Assembly (NCBI GenBank): GCA_026417815.1
Contig: JAOACN010000420.1
Location: 1-15,647 of the forward strand
Direction of reading: 5' to 3'
Source of the DNA: Chloroflexaceae bacterium
Lineage (GTDB): Bacteria > Chloroflexota > Chloroflexia > Chloroflexales > Chloroflexaceae
Length of the DNA: 15,647 nt
The position numbers were made by a program, and so were the translations under genes. A model generated the notes under the pieces. The model saw nothing but the letters and a program-made list of their open reading frames with translations, made no database searches and had not been told where the DNA came from. Shown here piece after piece: positions 5,331 through 12,593 of the stretch. Position 1 is the stretch's first letter; each line of letters starts with the position of its first letter.

Positions 5331-6656
5331 TCACCCCAGGCGCCGGGTGGCGTAGGTCAACTCGCGGGCGCCGAGACCGGTGTCGCGTCCGGTGGCAGCC
5401 AGGGCCTCCGCCTCGCGCAGGGCGGCCAGGGCCAGGTCGCGCTCGCCAAGGTCGCGCAGGCGCGCCGCGGCTGTCTGGAGGAGCCGGGCGGCGCTGGCGG
5501 CGTCGCCGCTGGCCGCCGCTGCCGCGGCGCGGCGCTGGAGCCGGGCGATGCTGGCGCGTCCCGCCCCTGCGAGGACGAGCGGGTCCGGCGCCGCGGCGCC
5601 AGCGTAGCGCCCCAGCACATCGGCGCTGGCCCGCACGGCGCTGGCGAGGGCGGTCAGAGCGGCGAGGCGCATCGGCGCGCCAGCCGCCGGCGCCGGAGGC
5701 GCCAGGAACTCCAGCAGCAATCGCACCGCCGCGCCACGCTCCAGATCGCCCAGGGGCAGGCGGATGGACCGCGCATCGGAGTCGCTCTCCCACTCCAGCG
5801 GGGCCAGGTCGGGCGCCAGACGGGTGGCGTGGCGCAGGGTCACGCTGCGGGTCAGGCGGATCTCCAGGGTCAGGGTACGGGCGACCGCGCCGCGGGCAGC
5901 GTCGAGTTCGGCGCTGACGGCGGCGGGGATCTGCTCGGCGCGGCGCAGGAAGGTCGCCCGTCCCCCGGTCAGATCGGCCAGGCGGGTGAGCAACTCGTCC
6001 TGGAACTCGCCGCCGAGTCCCAGGGTGCTGACACTTACCCCGCGGGCGGCGGCGACGCGCGCCAGGGCGATGCACGCCTCGGGGTCGCGAGTGAAGCCAT
6101 CGGTGAGCAGAACGATGCGCCCGCCCCGGGCCGTCGGGCCCAACTCGTCCAGCGCCAGGCGCATCCCCGCCGCCAGGTCGGTTTCCTCGCCCAGTTGCGC
6201 CGCCCGCAGTGCGGCAATCCCGGCGACCAGGTCGTCGCGCCGCGCGCCGCTGCCGCTCGCCAGACGCAAGGCCCGCTCGGCGCAGGCCACCAGGCACAGG
6301 CGGTCGTCGCGCTCCAGCCGTTCGACCACGTTGTGCAGGGCGCGGGCAGTATGGTCGAGGGCGCTCGGCGCGACCGCGCGGACGGCCTCGGGGACGGGGC
6401 CGGCCAGTTGCCAGACGGGCAGCCCGTCCACCAGGACCTCGTGGGCGCCACCGTCGCGCACCAGGTCGCGAAACTGCTCCTCGCTGACGATGGGGATGCG
6501 CATCGAGCGGCTGGCGTCGGCCACCACCACCCAGTTCAGCGGCGCGGGACCCGCGCCACCCTCGGCGCCGATGGTAACCAGCGCATACGCGACCTGCGCC
6601 TCAGCACAGGGGGCCAGATCTATTATCGGAGGGTAAATGGCGAGATGAAGGGTCAT
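5331..6656 (-). CDS. von Willebrand factor type A domain protein
   Basis: The protein has 441 residues from the ATG at 6656. A longer frame starts at 6791, but its first 45 codons read through AT-rich intergenic sequence and look non-coding. The N-terminal beta strand segment leads into the VWA fold. The MIDAS metal site is complete: D47-x-S49-x-S51 in VVVADASRSM, a Thr in EETDLAAGM, and Asp in LLTDGFTRDP. A beta-rich domain with a charged strand pair follows. The last ~110 residues are Ala-rich helices resembling a TPR-like bundle (AARLLQTAAARLRDLGERDLALAALREAEAL). There is no signal peptide or membrane helix, so it is probably cytoplasmic. VWA proteins bind partners through Mg/Mn; the partner is unknown. 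It lies 188 bases downstream of the carboxylase gene on the same strand. Confidence 0.87.
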   Translation of the reverse strand: MTLHLAIYPPIIDLAPCAEAQVAYALVTIGAEGGAGPAPLNWVVVADASRSMRIPIVSEEQFRDLVRDGGAHEVLVDGLPVWQLAGPVPEAVRAVAPSALDHTARALHNVVERLERDDRLCLVACAERALRLASGSGARRDDLVAGIAALRAAQLGEETDLAAGMRLALDELGPTARGGRIVLLTDGFTRDPEACIALARVAAARGVSVSTLGLGGEFQDELLTRLADLTGGRATFLRRAEQIPAAVSAELDAARGAVARTLTLEIRLTRSVTLRHATRLAPDLAPLEWESDSDARSIRLPLGDLERGAAVRLLLEFLAPPAPAAGAPMRLAALTALASAVRASADVLGRYAGAAAPDPLVLAGAGRASIARLQRRAAAAAASGDAASAARLLQTAAARLRDLGERDLALAALREAEALAATGRDTGLGARELTYATRRLG

Positions 6657-6766
6657 ACGGCGACGCTCATAACCATTTTGGATTTTGGATTGCCGTATGT
6701 GGATATGGCGTTTCAACGAGACATAGGGATGGTGCGTATGCGGTGCATTCAACAGCAATCGGCACA

Positions 6767-6846
6767 AGGTGACGCAATGGCGCAGAGGCATGAGCGTCGC
6801 AAGCGACAGGGCAGATCCCTTGCGTCTTCGCGCCTTTGCGTCACCT
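6767..6846. repeat. 80-bp inverted repeat reaching into the carboxylase stop codon
   Basis: Arms of 17 bases at 6767-6783 and 6830-6846 are complementary at 16 positions (AGGTGACGCAA..., TTGCGTCACCT). Between them lie 46 bases with a smaller GTCGC-AA-GCGAC palindrome. The right arm overlaps the first two bases (6845-6846) of the carboxylase stop codon. The sequence resembles the widespread GCGAAGACGCAAAGGCGC-type intergenic repeat. It could serve as a 3' structure for the carboxylase transcript. Confidence 0.55.
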
Positions 6847-8830
6847 ATGAGCCGTTCCCGAGAGGCGCCAGATCCACCAGATCGGCGCCGCCGGCCACGC
6901 TGGCGCCCGGAGCGTAGGGCAGGCGGCGCACCACGCCGTCATAGGGGGCGACGACGGTGTGTTCCATTTTCATGGCTTCGAGCACCACCAGCGGCTGGCC
7001 CTCGCGCACACTCTCGCCTTCGCTGACCAGCACCTTGATCAGCGTGCCGGGCATCGGCGCGGTGAGGCTGGCGGCATCGTGGCCACCCCGCGCGCGAGTG
7101 GCGCTGTCGGCGCTGAGGGGCGCGGGCCGCGCCAGGCGGTAGCTGGCGCCGCGCCAGGCCAGGAGGATGGCCCCCTCGTGGTCGCGGGCCACGCGTAGAC
7201 GCTCCAACCGGCCGTCAAGGTCCACCACCAGTTCGCCAGGGCCGGTGGCCCGCACCTGCCCGTGGCAACGCTCATCGGCCAGGGTAAACTGCCACCCCTC
7301 GCGCTGGCGCTGGGCGCTGAGGCGGTAGGTGACGCCGCCGTGCTCGAAGCTGAGCGGCACCCCGCCACCCCCGACGCGCCAGCGTTCGGCGAAGGGGTCG
7401 CTCACGAGCGGGTGCTGGCGGGGCGCGACCTGGAGTTCGTAGAGCGCGGCGGCGACGAGCACCGCCGAGGGCGGCGCGGCGGGCGGCGCCACCTCCAGGG
7501 AGTGCTCGTTGAGGAAGCCAGTGTGGGTGTCACCGCTGGCGTAGGCGGGGTGGGCCGCCAGGGCCCGCAGTAAGGGCAGGTTGGTGGTCAACCCCAGCAC
7601 CGCGAAGTCATCGAGGGCGCGGCGGAGCCGCTCGACCGCCGCGGGGCGGCTCTCGGCGTGGACCACCAGTTTGGCGATCATCGGGTCGTAGTGGACCGTC
7701 ACCTCGTCCCCGGTGGTCAGGCCGGCGTCCACGCGCACGCCCGGCCCCTGGGGCGGATCGAGCAGGGCCAGGCGCCCCACCGCGGGCAGGTAGGTCACGG
7801 GGTCCTCGGCGTAGAGGCGCGCCTCGATGGCATGGCCGCGGAAGCTGATGTCCCGCTGGCTGAAGGGCAGGCGCGCCCCCGCGGCAATGGCGATCTGCCA
7901 GCGCACCAGATCGAGGCCGGTGACCTGTTCGGTGACGGGATGCTCGACCTGGAGGCGGGTGTTCATCTCCAGGAAGTAGAACTGGCCCGCGGCATCGAGC
8001 ATGAACTCGACCGTCCCCGCATTCACATAGCCCGCGGCGCGGGCCACGCGCACCGCGGCATCCCCCATGCGGCCGCGCAGGTCGGGGGTGAGGGCGGGGG
8101 AGGGCGACTCCTCCAGGATCTTCTGGTGGCGGCGCTGAATGGAACACTCGCGTTCGCCGAGGTGCAGCACGTTGCCGTGGGCATCGGCGAGCACCTGGAT
8201 CTCCACGTGGCGCGGGCGCAGCAGCAGGCGTTCGAGGAAGACCGTATCATCGCCGAAGGCGGCGCGGGCCTCGCGGCGGGCGCCCTCGAGGGCCGCGGCG
8301 AAGCCGTCGGCGTCATTGACCACGCGCATGCCCTTGCCGCCGCCCCCGGCGCTGGCCTTGATCAGCAGGGGGAAGCCAATGCGCTCGGCTTCGGCCAGCA
8401 GCCGCTCCTCGCCCTGCTCGGCGCCGTCGTAGCCGGGCACGACGGGCACGCCGGCCTCCTGGGCGATGCGACGGGCGCCGATCTTGCCGCCCATGGCCTC
8501 GATGGCCTCCGGGGGCGGGCCGATGAAGACCAGGCCGGCGTCGGCGCAGGCGCGGGCAAAGGCGGCATTCTCCGACAGAAAGCCATAGCCGGGGTGGATG
8601 GCCTCGGCCCCCAGTTCGCGGGCAGCGGCAATAATCGCCTCGATGCGCAGATAACTCCGGGTCGCGGCGGCAGGGCCGATGGGATAGGCGGCGTCGGCCA
8701 GACGCACGTGCAGCGCGCCCGCGTCGGCCTCCGAGAAGACCGCGACGGGGCTGATCCCCAGTTCACGGCAGGCGCGGATGATGCGGACGGCGATTTCGCC
8801 GCGGTTGGCAATCAGGATGCGGGTGAACAT
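6845..8830 (-). CDS. Biotin-dependent acyl-CoA carboxylase alpha subunit (biotin carboxylase plus biotin carrier fused)
   Basis: This is a 661-residue protein with the acetyl/propionyl/methylcrotonyl-CoA carboxylase alpha layout. The biotin carboxylase N-domain is at about 1-112 (ILIANRGEIAVRIIRACRELGI; HPGYGFLSEN at 79-88). The ATP-grasp domain runs to about 320, with Lys158, the glycine loop AGGGGKGM (161-168) and EMNTRLQVEHPVTE (288-301). The carboxylase C-domain, a linker/BT region and a biotinyl domain complete the C-terminus. AMKM puts the biotinylated lysine at residue 621. It would carboxylate biotin using ATP and bicarbonate. A separate beta carboxyltransferase is needed, which is not in this window, so the acyl substrate cannot be settled. 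Length and motifs are complete. Relatives carry carbon-fixation or branched-chain amino-acid pathways in Chloroflexota. Confidence 0.96.
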   Translation of the reverse strand: MFTRILIANRGEIAVRIIRACRELGISPVAVFSEADAGALHVRLADAAYPIGPAAATRSYLRIEAIIAAARELGAEAIHPGYGFLSENAAFARACADAGLVFIGPPPEAIEAMGGKIGARRIAQEAGVPVVPGYDGAEQGEERLLAEAERIGFPLLIKASAGGGGKGMRVVNDADGFAAALEGARREARAAFGDDTVFLERLLLRPRHVEIQVLADAHGNVLHLGERECSIQRRHQKILEESPSPALTPDLRGRMGDAAVRVARAAGYVNAGTVEFMLDAAGQFYFLEMNTRLQVEHPVTEQVTGLDLVRWQIAIAAGARLPFSQRDISFRGHAIEARLYAEDPVTYLPAVGRLALLDPPQGPGVRVDAGLTTGDEVTVHYDPMIAKLVVHAESRPAAVERLRRALDDFAVLGLTTNLPLLRALAAHPAYASGDTHTGFLNEHSLEVAPPAAPPSAVLVAAALYELQVAPRQHPLVSDPFAERWRVGGGGVPLSFEHGGVTYRLSAQRQREGWQFTLADERCHGQVRATGPGELVVDLDGRLERLRVARDHEGAILLAWRGASYRLARPAPLSADSATRARGGHDAASLTAPMPGTLIKVLVSEGESVREGQPLVVLEAMKMEHTVVAPYDGVVRRLPYAPGASVAGGADLVDLAPLGNGS

Positions 8831-8896
8831 CTGGGATGACCCTTTTTCTGGTTCCTCCGGGAAGTTCCGCCACAGAAACGGTGAGGGAAAAGGGAT

Positions 8897-8921
8897 TCCG
8901 GGAGGGCTTCGCCCTCCCGGA
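8897..8921 (+). repeat. Perfect 11-bp stem hairpin with TTC loop
   Basis: TCCGGGAGGGC (8897-8907), loop TTC, GCCCTCCCGGA (8911-8921). It is one of three palindromes lined up in the 200-base gap upstream of the carboxylase start. The next is CATTCGA/TCGAATG (8929-8935 and 8941-8947 region), then the hairpin at 8966-8988. The GCTTCGC apex is shared with other hairpins in the window, suggesting a repeat family. Confidence 0.65.
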
Positions 8922-8965
8922 CCCTCCCATTCGAGAACGTATCGAATGCGCCATCAGGAGAGGGT

Positions 8966-8988
8966 CTGGGAGAGCTTCGCCCTCCCAG
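8966..8988 (+). repeat. Imperfect 10-bp stem hairpin with TTC loop
   Basis: CTGGGAGAGC and GCCCTCCCAG pair with one mismatch around a TTC loop, similar in apex and stem to 8897-8921. An A-run at 8990-8995 follows on the plus strand. Read on the minus strand, the T-run precedes the hairpin, so this hairpin is not a standard terminator for the upstream oxidoreductase. Confidence 0.5.
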
Positions 8989-8989
8989 G

Positions 8990-9024
8990 AAAAAACCCAC
9001 CGGCCTTGCGCGGCCGTACAAGGC
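8990..9024 (-). terminator. Weak candidate terminator of the LLM oxidoreductase gene
   Basis: On the minus strand, just after the stop at 9031, GCCTTG (complement of 9019-9024) and CAAGGC (complement of 9003-9008) form a 6-bp stem around a 10-base loop. Seven bases later comes TTTTTT (8995-8990). Stem length and the gap to the T-run are sub-optimal. Confidence 0.35.
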
Positions 9025-9030
9025 CGCGGG

Positions 9031-10014
9031 CTAGGTTCTTAACCTGGGGAGCACCTGTTCGCCGAAGGCGCGGATCCAGGCCTCCTGGTTGCGCCCGACG
9101 TTGTGGACGTAGATGGCGTCGAAGCCCAGGTCGAGAAAGCCCTGCAGATGGGCGCGGTGCTCCTCCAGGTCAGGCGAGATCAGCACGCGACCGGTGAAGT
9201 TCTCGGGGCGCACCAGCTTCGCCATTGCGGCGAAATCCTCGGGCGAGCGGATGTCCTGCTTGGGAAAGTTCATGCCGCCGTTGGGCCACTCGACCAGGGC
9301 ATTCTGCAGGGCCTCCTCGTAGGTCTCGGCCCAGGAGATGTGGAGTTGCAACAGTTTGGGCATCTTCGCCGGGTCCTTGCCGGCCTCGCGGGCGCCGGCA
9401 GCGAAATTGTCCAGAATGCCGCGCAGCTTCTCGTGGGAGGCGCCGGGGGTAATCAACCCGTCGCAGGTCCGCCCGGCCCATTTGAGGGTCTGCGGGCCAG
9501 TGGCGGCGATGTAGATCGGCACGGGTTGCTCCGGCAGTGTCCACAGACGGACCTTGTTCATCTTGAAGTAGCGCCCGCGGTAGCGGGTCTCTTTGCCGCT
9601 GAGCAGGCGCTGAATGATCTCGGTGGCTTCCTGGAGCATTTCAAAGCGGACGAGGGGGTCGGGCCACTCGCTGGCGACGACGTTCTCGTTGAGCAATTCG
9701 CCGCTGCCGAGGCCCAGCCAGAAGCGGCCAGGAAACATGGCCCCGAGTGTGGCAGCGGCCTGGGCGATGACGGCGGGATGGGTGCGGAAGGAGGGACAGG
9801 TCACGCCGGGGCCGAAGCTATGGCCGGTAACGGCGCCGAGGGCGCCCATCCAGCTATAGGCAAAGGCGTTGTGGCCCTGGGCCGGCACCCAGGGCTGAAA
9901 ATGGTCAGCGGCCATCACGCCGCGGAAGCCGTAACACTCCGCCAATTTACAGTGTTCGAGGAGTTCGTTGGGATGGAACTGTTCGAGGGCGGCCGAGAGG
10001 CCAATCGTTGCCAC
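9031..10014 (-). CDS. F420-dependent LLM-class oxidoreductase (F420 glucose-6-phosphate dehydrogenase-like)
   Basis: The protein has 327 residues from a GTG start at 10014. This start is preferred over the more distant ATG at 10062 because AAAGGA lies eight bases upstream and the first residues (ATIGLSAALEQFHP) enter the TIM barrel directly. A -10-like TATACT lies between the two possible starts. Fold features match the luciferase-like F420 family: AADHFQPW (residues 35-42), GLGSGELLNE (101-110), IYIAATGPQTLKWAGR, and a C-terminal GFDAIYVHNVG. His38, Trp42 and Glu106 correspond in spacing to the catalytic His40, Trp44 and Glu109 of mycobacterial Fgd1. It would pass hydride between a substrate and F420. 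The substrate is not certain: the FGD-like subgroup includes many uncharacterised members. CofC for F420 synthesis lies about 5 kb away. Confidence 0.92.
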   Translation of the reverse strand: MATIGLSAALEQFHPNELLEHCKLAECYGFRGVMAADHFQPWVPAQGHNAFAYSWMGALGAVTGHSFGPGVTCPSFRTHPAVIAQAAATLGAMFPGRFWLGLGSGELLNENVVASEWPDPLVRFEMLQEATEIIQRLLSGKETRYRGRYFKMNKVRLWTLPEQPVPIYIAATGPQTLKWAGRTCDGLITPGASHEKLRGILDNFAAGAREAGKDPAKMPKLLQLHISWAETYEEALQNALVEWPNGGMNFPKQDIRSPEDFAAMAKLVRPENFTGRVLISPDLEEHRAHLQGFLDLGFDAIYVHNVGRNQEAWIRAFGEQVLPRLRT

Positions 10015-10052
10015 GGCGCGGGTCCTTTCGTTCACGGGGCAGTTCTGGGTAT

Positions 10053-10058
10053 AGTATA
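10053..10058 (-). promoter_or_regulatory. Possible -10 element (TATACT) of the LLM oxidoreductase gene
   Basis: On the minus strand TATACT lies 38 bases before the GTG start, in the 69-base gap behind the beta-helix gene. It is the only AT-rich patch in that gap. No matching -35 is visible because a GC-rich GGCGGCGCCGCC palindrome occupies that position. Confidence 0.35.
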
Positions 10059-10083
10059 ACACCGCCCGGCGGCGCCGCCGAGT

Positions 10084-11187
10084 CTATCGGATGACCAGGG
10101 GCAACGACACGAACACCATCTCGAACGCCCCGATGTCGCACCGGCCGCCCTGCGGACGGGAGACGCCGCGCTGGTCGGTGGCCGCGCAGGTGGCGTTGTC
10201 GCCCGCGTTGATCGCGGGGCTGCCCGCGGTGAGCGGGAAGTAAGCCGGTGAGCCGATCAACGCGCCGAGGCTGGGGTCCTGCCCGACGCTGTTGCCGTTC
10301 ACGCCGTTGGTCAGGCCGCAGGCATTGCCGTTATCTTCAATGAGGTTGTTGTTGTTTGTGCCACTCAATGTGCCAATGCAGTCGCCACTGCCTGTACTAT
10401 TGGCAATGATAGTGTTCCTGAGCGTCGCGTTGCCGCCGTTGACAAAGACGCCGCCGCCGCCGTTGGTGGCGCCGTTGCCAGAGAAGGTGCTGTTGGTCAC
10501 CGTCAGCGTGCTGCCGGGGTTGTTGTAGATCCCGCCGCCCCTGACGTTCGCGCTGTTGCCGGAGAAGGTGCTGTTGGTCACTGTCACTGTACCGCCGGCG
10601 TTGTCGATGCCGCCGCCGAAGTTTGCGCTGTTGCCGGAGAAGGTGCTGTTGATCACCGTCAGCGTGCCGCTGCTGAGGTTTACGATGCCGCCGCCGCTAC
10701 CGGCGCTGTTGCCGGAGAAGGTGCTGTTGCTCACGGTCAACGTGCCAGAATTGACAACGCCTCCTCCGCTCAACGGGGTGCTCGCATTGGTGATGGTCAG
10801 GTTGCGCAGGGTGAGATCGGCGCCGCTGTCCACAATCATCACTCGCACAGCATTATTTCCGCTGATGGTGATGGTTTGCCCGCTGCCGTCAATCGTCAGC
10901 GTTCCCGCGCCGCTCACGATGTTGGGCAAAAACAAGCCGAGCGTAATTGTCCCGCTCACGCTAAAGGTGATGGTGTCGTTGGCGGCGCTCCCCGCGCCAC
11001 AGTTGGCGTTGGCAGGAGCATTGTTCGCCGCCAGAATTGCTTCACGCAGGGTGCAGAACGTGTCGTTCGCAGTGGTATCCGCCAGCGAGTTGACGACATA
11101 CGCCGCCGCGTACACGGGCCGCACGCCCTGACCGGCCAGCAGCAGCGGCGCCAGCAGCAGAGCGAAGACCAGACGCACCTGTTTCAT
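10084..11187 (-). CDS. Secreted right-handed beta-helix protein (CSLREAI type, choice-of-anchor Q C-terminus)
   Basis: The protein has 367 residues from the ATG at 11187, supported by AGGAGA just upstream; a start at 11223 would only add residues before the signal peptide. Residues 1-29 are a Sec signal peptide ending near VYA-AA. CTLREAILAANN (45-56) is the N-terminal cap motif of polymorphic-outer-membrane-like beta-helix proteins. Four or more coils of the type TVTNSTFSGNSA..GGGI.N follow, then the C-terminal block DQRGVSRPQGGRCDIGAFE. The last residues are VFVSLPLVIR. Such proteins are extracellular or cell-wall associated; no enzymatic residues are evident. It lies 42 bases downstream of a lipoprotein gene on the same strand, a probable operon. 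Confidence 0.9.
   Translation of the reverse strand: MKQVRLVFALLLAPLLLAGQGVRPVYAAAYVVNSLADTTANDTFCTLREAILAANNAPANANCGAGSAANDTITFSVSGTITLGLFLPNIVSGAGTLTIDGSGQTITISGNNAVRVMIVDSGADLTLRNLTITNASTPLSGGGVVNSGTLTVSNSTFSGNSAGSGGGIVNLSSGTLTVINSTFSGNSANFGGGIDNAGGTVTVTNSTFSGNSANVRGGGIYNNPGSTLTVTNSTFSGNGATNGGGGVFVNGGNATLRNTIIANSTGSGDCIGTLSGTNNNNLIEDNGNACGLTNGVNGNSVGQDPSLGALIGSPAYFPLTAGSPAINAGDNATCAATDQRGVSRPQGGRCDIGAFEMVFVSLPLVIR
10474..10734 (-). repeat. Intragenic tandem repeats coding beta-helix coils
   Basis: Near-identical 25-27-base blocks (GTTGCC-GAGAAGGTGCTGTTG on the plus strand) start at 10474, 10555, 10630 and 10708, spaced 81, 75 and 78 bases. All spacings are multiples of three. Each block encodes the STFSGN turn of one coil, so coil number could change by recombination without frameshift. 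Confidence 0.8.
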
Positions 11188-11229
11188 AAGAATCTCCTGG
11201 AATGCGCGCAGCGAAAAGGACACCGGGCT

Positions 11230-12066
11230 TCAGGGAATACTGTATGTCAGCAAGACAGTTTCGGTGGCGCCCATGTCGGTTGTGCCGCTCGATTTGACGA
11301 TGCCCACCCCCGGCGCGTGCCAGGCGACGCCGGTGCTGTTGAACGTCAACGCGAGGGCATCGGAGAAATAGATGTCAATGTTGGTAGAGCACTCGACCCG
11401 CAGGGCCTGGAACTCGCCAGCGGGGACAGTGACCGTCTCGACGTTCCCGGCTTTGCACGAGGTCTCCAACACGTTGCGCGACTCGATGCTCGCGCCGCCG
11501 GTGGTCTGCCGACCGCGATAGACAATGCTCTGCGACCAGGTCTGCCCCGGCTGCGGATCGGCGGGGAAGGTGATCCCTTCGTTCGAATCGACAGTGAAAT
11601 CGAACTGCGCACCGGCAGCAGCCACTGTCGGACCTCCGGATGGGGTCAGGGCAATCAGGTTGCCCTCCCGGCAGGCCCAGTTGCCTGTGCGGATCGTACC
11701 GACGCCGAACGTGTCCTGGTCATCGAAGCCGTCGGCGCGGACTGCGGTGATGGCGCGAGTGAAGGTGTCGTTGCTCACCCCGCTGAGCTGGTATTGCCAC
11801 GACGCGCCCTGCACCACGGGGTAATACGGGTTCTGGCACGCCCCGGCGGACGAAGCGGCGGGCGCCTCGGTCGCGGTAGGCATCGCCGTAGCCGCAGGCG
11901 CGGTTGCGGTGGGCGCCGAAGTTGGCTCAGCCGTTGCCGCAGGCGCCGCCGTTGCCGCGGGCGCTTCGGTTGGAGCTTCGGTCGCAGCAGGGGCAGACGA
12001 TTGACCCGCTGAACAGCCTGCCAGCGCTACAGCCGCCCAGATCAGAAAAAGCCAGACGCTTCTCAT
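11230..12066 (-). CDS. Lipoprotein with Ala/Thr/Pro linker, function unknown
   Basis: The protein has 278 residues and a strong GGGGAGG Shine-Dalgarno ahead of the ATG. A signal peptide ends in the lipobox ALAGC with Cys18 as the lipidation site. Residues about 20-75 are a low-complexity linker of Ala, Thr, Pro and Glu (TEAPTEAPAATAAPAAT type) that would hold the folded domain away from the membrane. The C-terminal domain (about 78-278) is beta-rich: YYPVVQGASWQYQLSGV, TWSQSIVYRGRQ, VTVPAGEFQALRVEC, a likely mature Cys pair, and WHAPGVGIVKSS. This arrangement resembles extracellular lipoprotein beta domains in Chloroflexota and Bacteroidota; the VPAGEF.ALRVE and W.A.GVGIVK phrases are recurrent in such proteins. 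No enzymatic role is evident. It is probably the first gene of an operon with the beta-helix protein. Confidence 0.85.
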   Translation of the reverse strand: MRSVWLFLIWAAVALAGCSAGQSSAPAATEAPTEAPAATAAPAATAEPTSAPTATAPAATAMPTATEAPAASSAGACQNPYYPVVQGASWQYQLSGVSNDTFTRAITAVRADGFDDQDTFGVGTIRTGNWACREGNLIALTPSGGPTVAAAGAQFDFTVDSNEGITFPADPQPGQTWSQSIVYRGRQTTGGASIESRNVLETSCKAGNVETVTVPAGEFQALRVECSTNIDIYFSDALALTFNSTGVAWHAPGVGIVKSSGTTDMGATETVLLTYSIP

Positions 12067-12172
12067 GCGGCCTCCCCTTTATCAGTTCCGCACGCGCCGC
12101 GTGCCGGGTGTGTCGCGGCGCCCTCTGTGCATGGCGGGCGATCTTGCCGCCGCACAGTTCGATACGCCCCCT

Positions 12173-12178
12173 ATCATA
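12173..12178 (-). promoter_or_regulatory. Possible -10 element (TATGAT) of the lipoprotein/beta-helix operon
   Basis: TATGAT on the minus strand lies 106 bases before the lipoprotein start. A TTTGCC at 12199-12194 is a poor -35 with only 15 bases spacing. The family A element inserted about 40 bases upstream of this site. Confidence 0.25.
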
Positions 12179-12215
12179 CGAAGGGATCGTTACGGCAAAG
12201 GGGCCGGTTCGGCCC

Positions 12216-12390
12216 TCTCAGGTGTAGGGTTTTTCGAGCGAGAAGGGGTTTGCTGCATGCTGATGCGCTTACGCTCCTCACCCCCCTTCCCCCCCCTCTC
12301 CCGCGAGCGGGAGAGGGGGGAGTTGGGCGTCCCAATGCCCCAGAGGCCAATGCGACGCGAGGATGTGCCGGAAAACCCTACACCTGAGAA
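12216..12390 (+). mobile_element. MITE-like element (family A), copy 1, with 12-bp target-site duplication
   Basis: This is a 175-base non-coding element. The left end TCTCAGGTGTAGGGTTTT is mirrored at the right end by AAAACCCTACACCTGAGA, an exact 18-base terminal inverted repeat. The exact direct repeat CCGGTTCGGCCC flanks it at 12204-12215 and 12391-12402. A central 13-bp hairpin has arms 12291-12303 and 12308-12320 and a CGAG loop. A second copy (15409-15574) shares ends, order and flanking-duplication length. No transposase is encoded, so it would depend on an enzyme supplied elsewhere. Confidence 0.88.
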
Positions 12391-12593
12391 CCGGTTCGGC
12401 CCCCGTGGCGCCGGGCGGCGCCGGTTACACCGGCAAGGGCGACCGGCTGGTTGCCCCTGGGCGAAGAAGCCGGACGCATACGCCATCTGTAGCGTCGCCC
12501 CGTCCTGTTTGTGTCACGCTGTGACTCACACCTCCAGAGCTGCTCGTGGCGCTTGCACCCTGAATTCAGCAGAAACTGTTGTGCGGGGGGCCG

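Larger units (their letters stand above)
12067..12593. other. Intergenic region between two lipoprotein genes, holding a mobile element
   Basis: Of these 527 bases, 12216-12390 is the family A element flanked by 12-base direct repeats. Bases 12067-12203 should hold the promoter of the lipoprotein/beta-helix operon; the best -10-like match is TATGAT on the minus strand at 12178-12173. In 12403-12593 I see only a weak GGGCGACC/GGTTGCCC hairpin (12437-12456) and no gene. Confidence 0.6.

Noticed and set aside
6657..6791. N-terminal extension of the VWA protein
   Set aside because: The added 45 residues come from AT-richer intergenic DNA with repeats (AATCCAAAATCC type) and look unlike a domain start.
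5829..6917. 362-codon plus-strand frame opposite the VWA protein
   Set aside because: Antisense of the VWA gene, which has a complete MIDAS site; no independent signal.
7658..8839. 393-codon plus-strand frame opposite the carboxylase
   Set aside because: Exact antisense of a gene with complete catalytic motifs; rich in Gly/His/Gln as expected of a complement frame.
9103..10059. 318-codon plus-strand frame opposite the LLM oxidoreductase
   Set aside because: Antisense of a gene with conserved active-site residues; no ribosome-binding site or motif.
10015..10062. N-terminal extension MLYYTQNCPVNERTRA of the LLM oxidoreductase
   Set aside because: The Shine-Dalgarno AAAGGA and the -10-like element fit the GTG at 10014; the extension would be translated promoter/leader sequence.
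10474..10734. CRISPR-like spacing of repeats
   Set aside because: The blocks are coding, in frame with the beta-helix protein, and the sequences between them are related coils rather than unique spacers.
10876..12012. 378-codon plus-strand frame opposite the beta-helix and lipoprotein genes
   Set aside because: It spans two opposite-strand genes with clear signal peptides and ends in a low-complexity Arg/Gly tail that mirrors the Ala/Pro linker.
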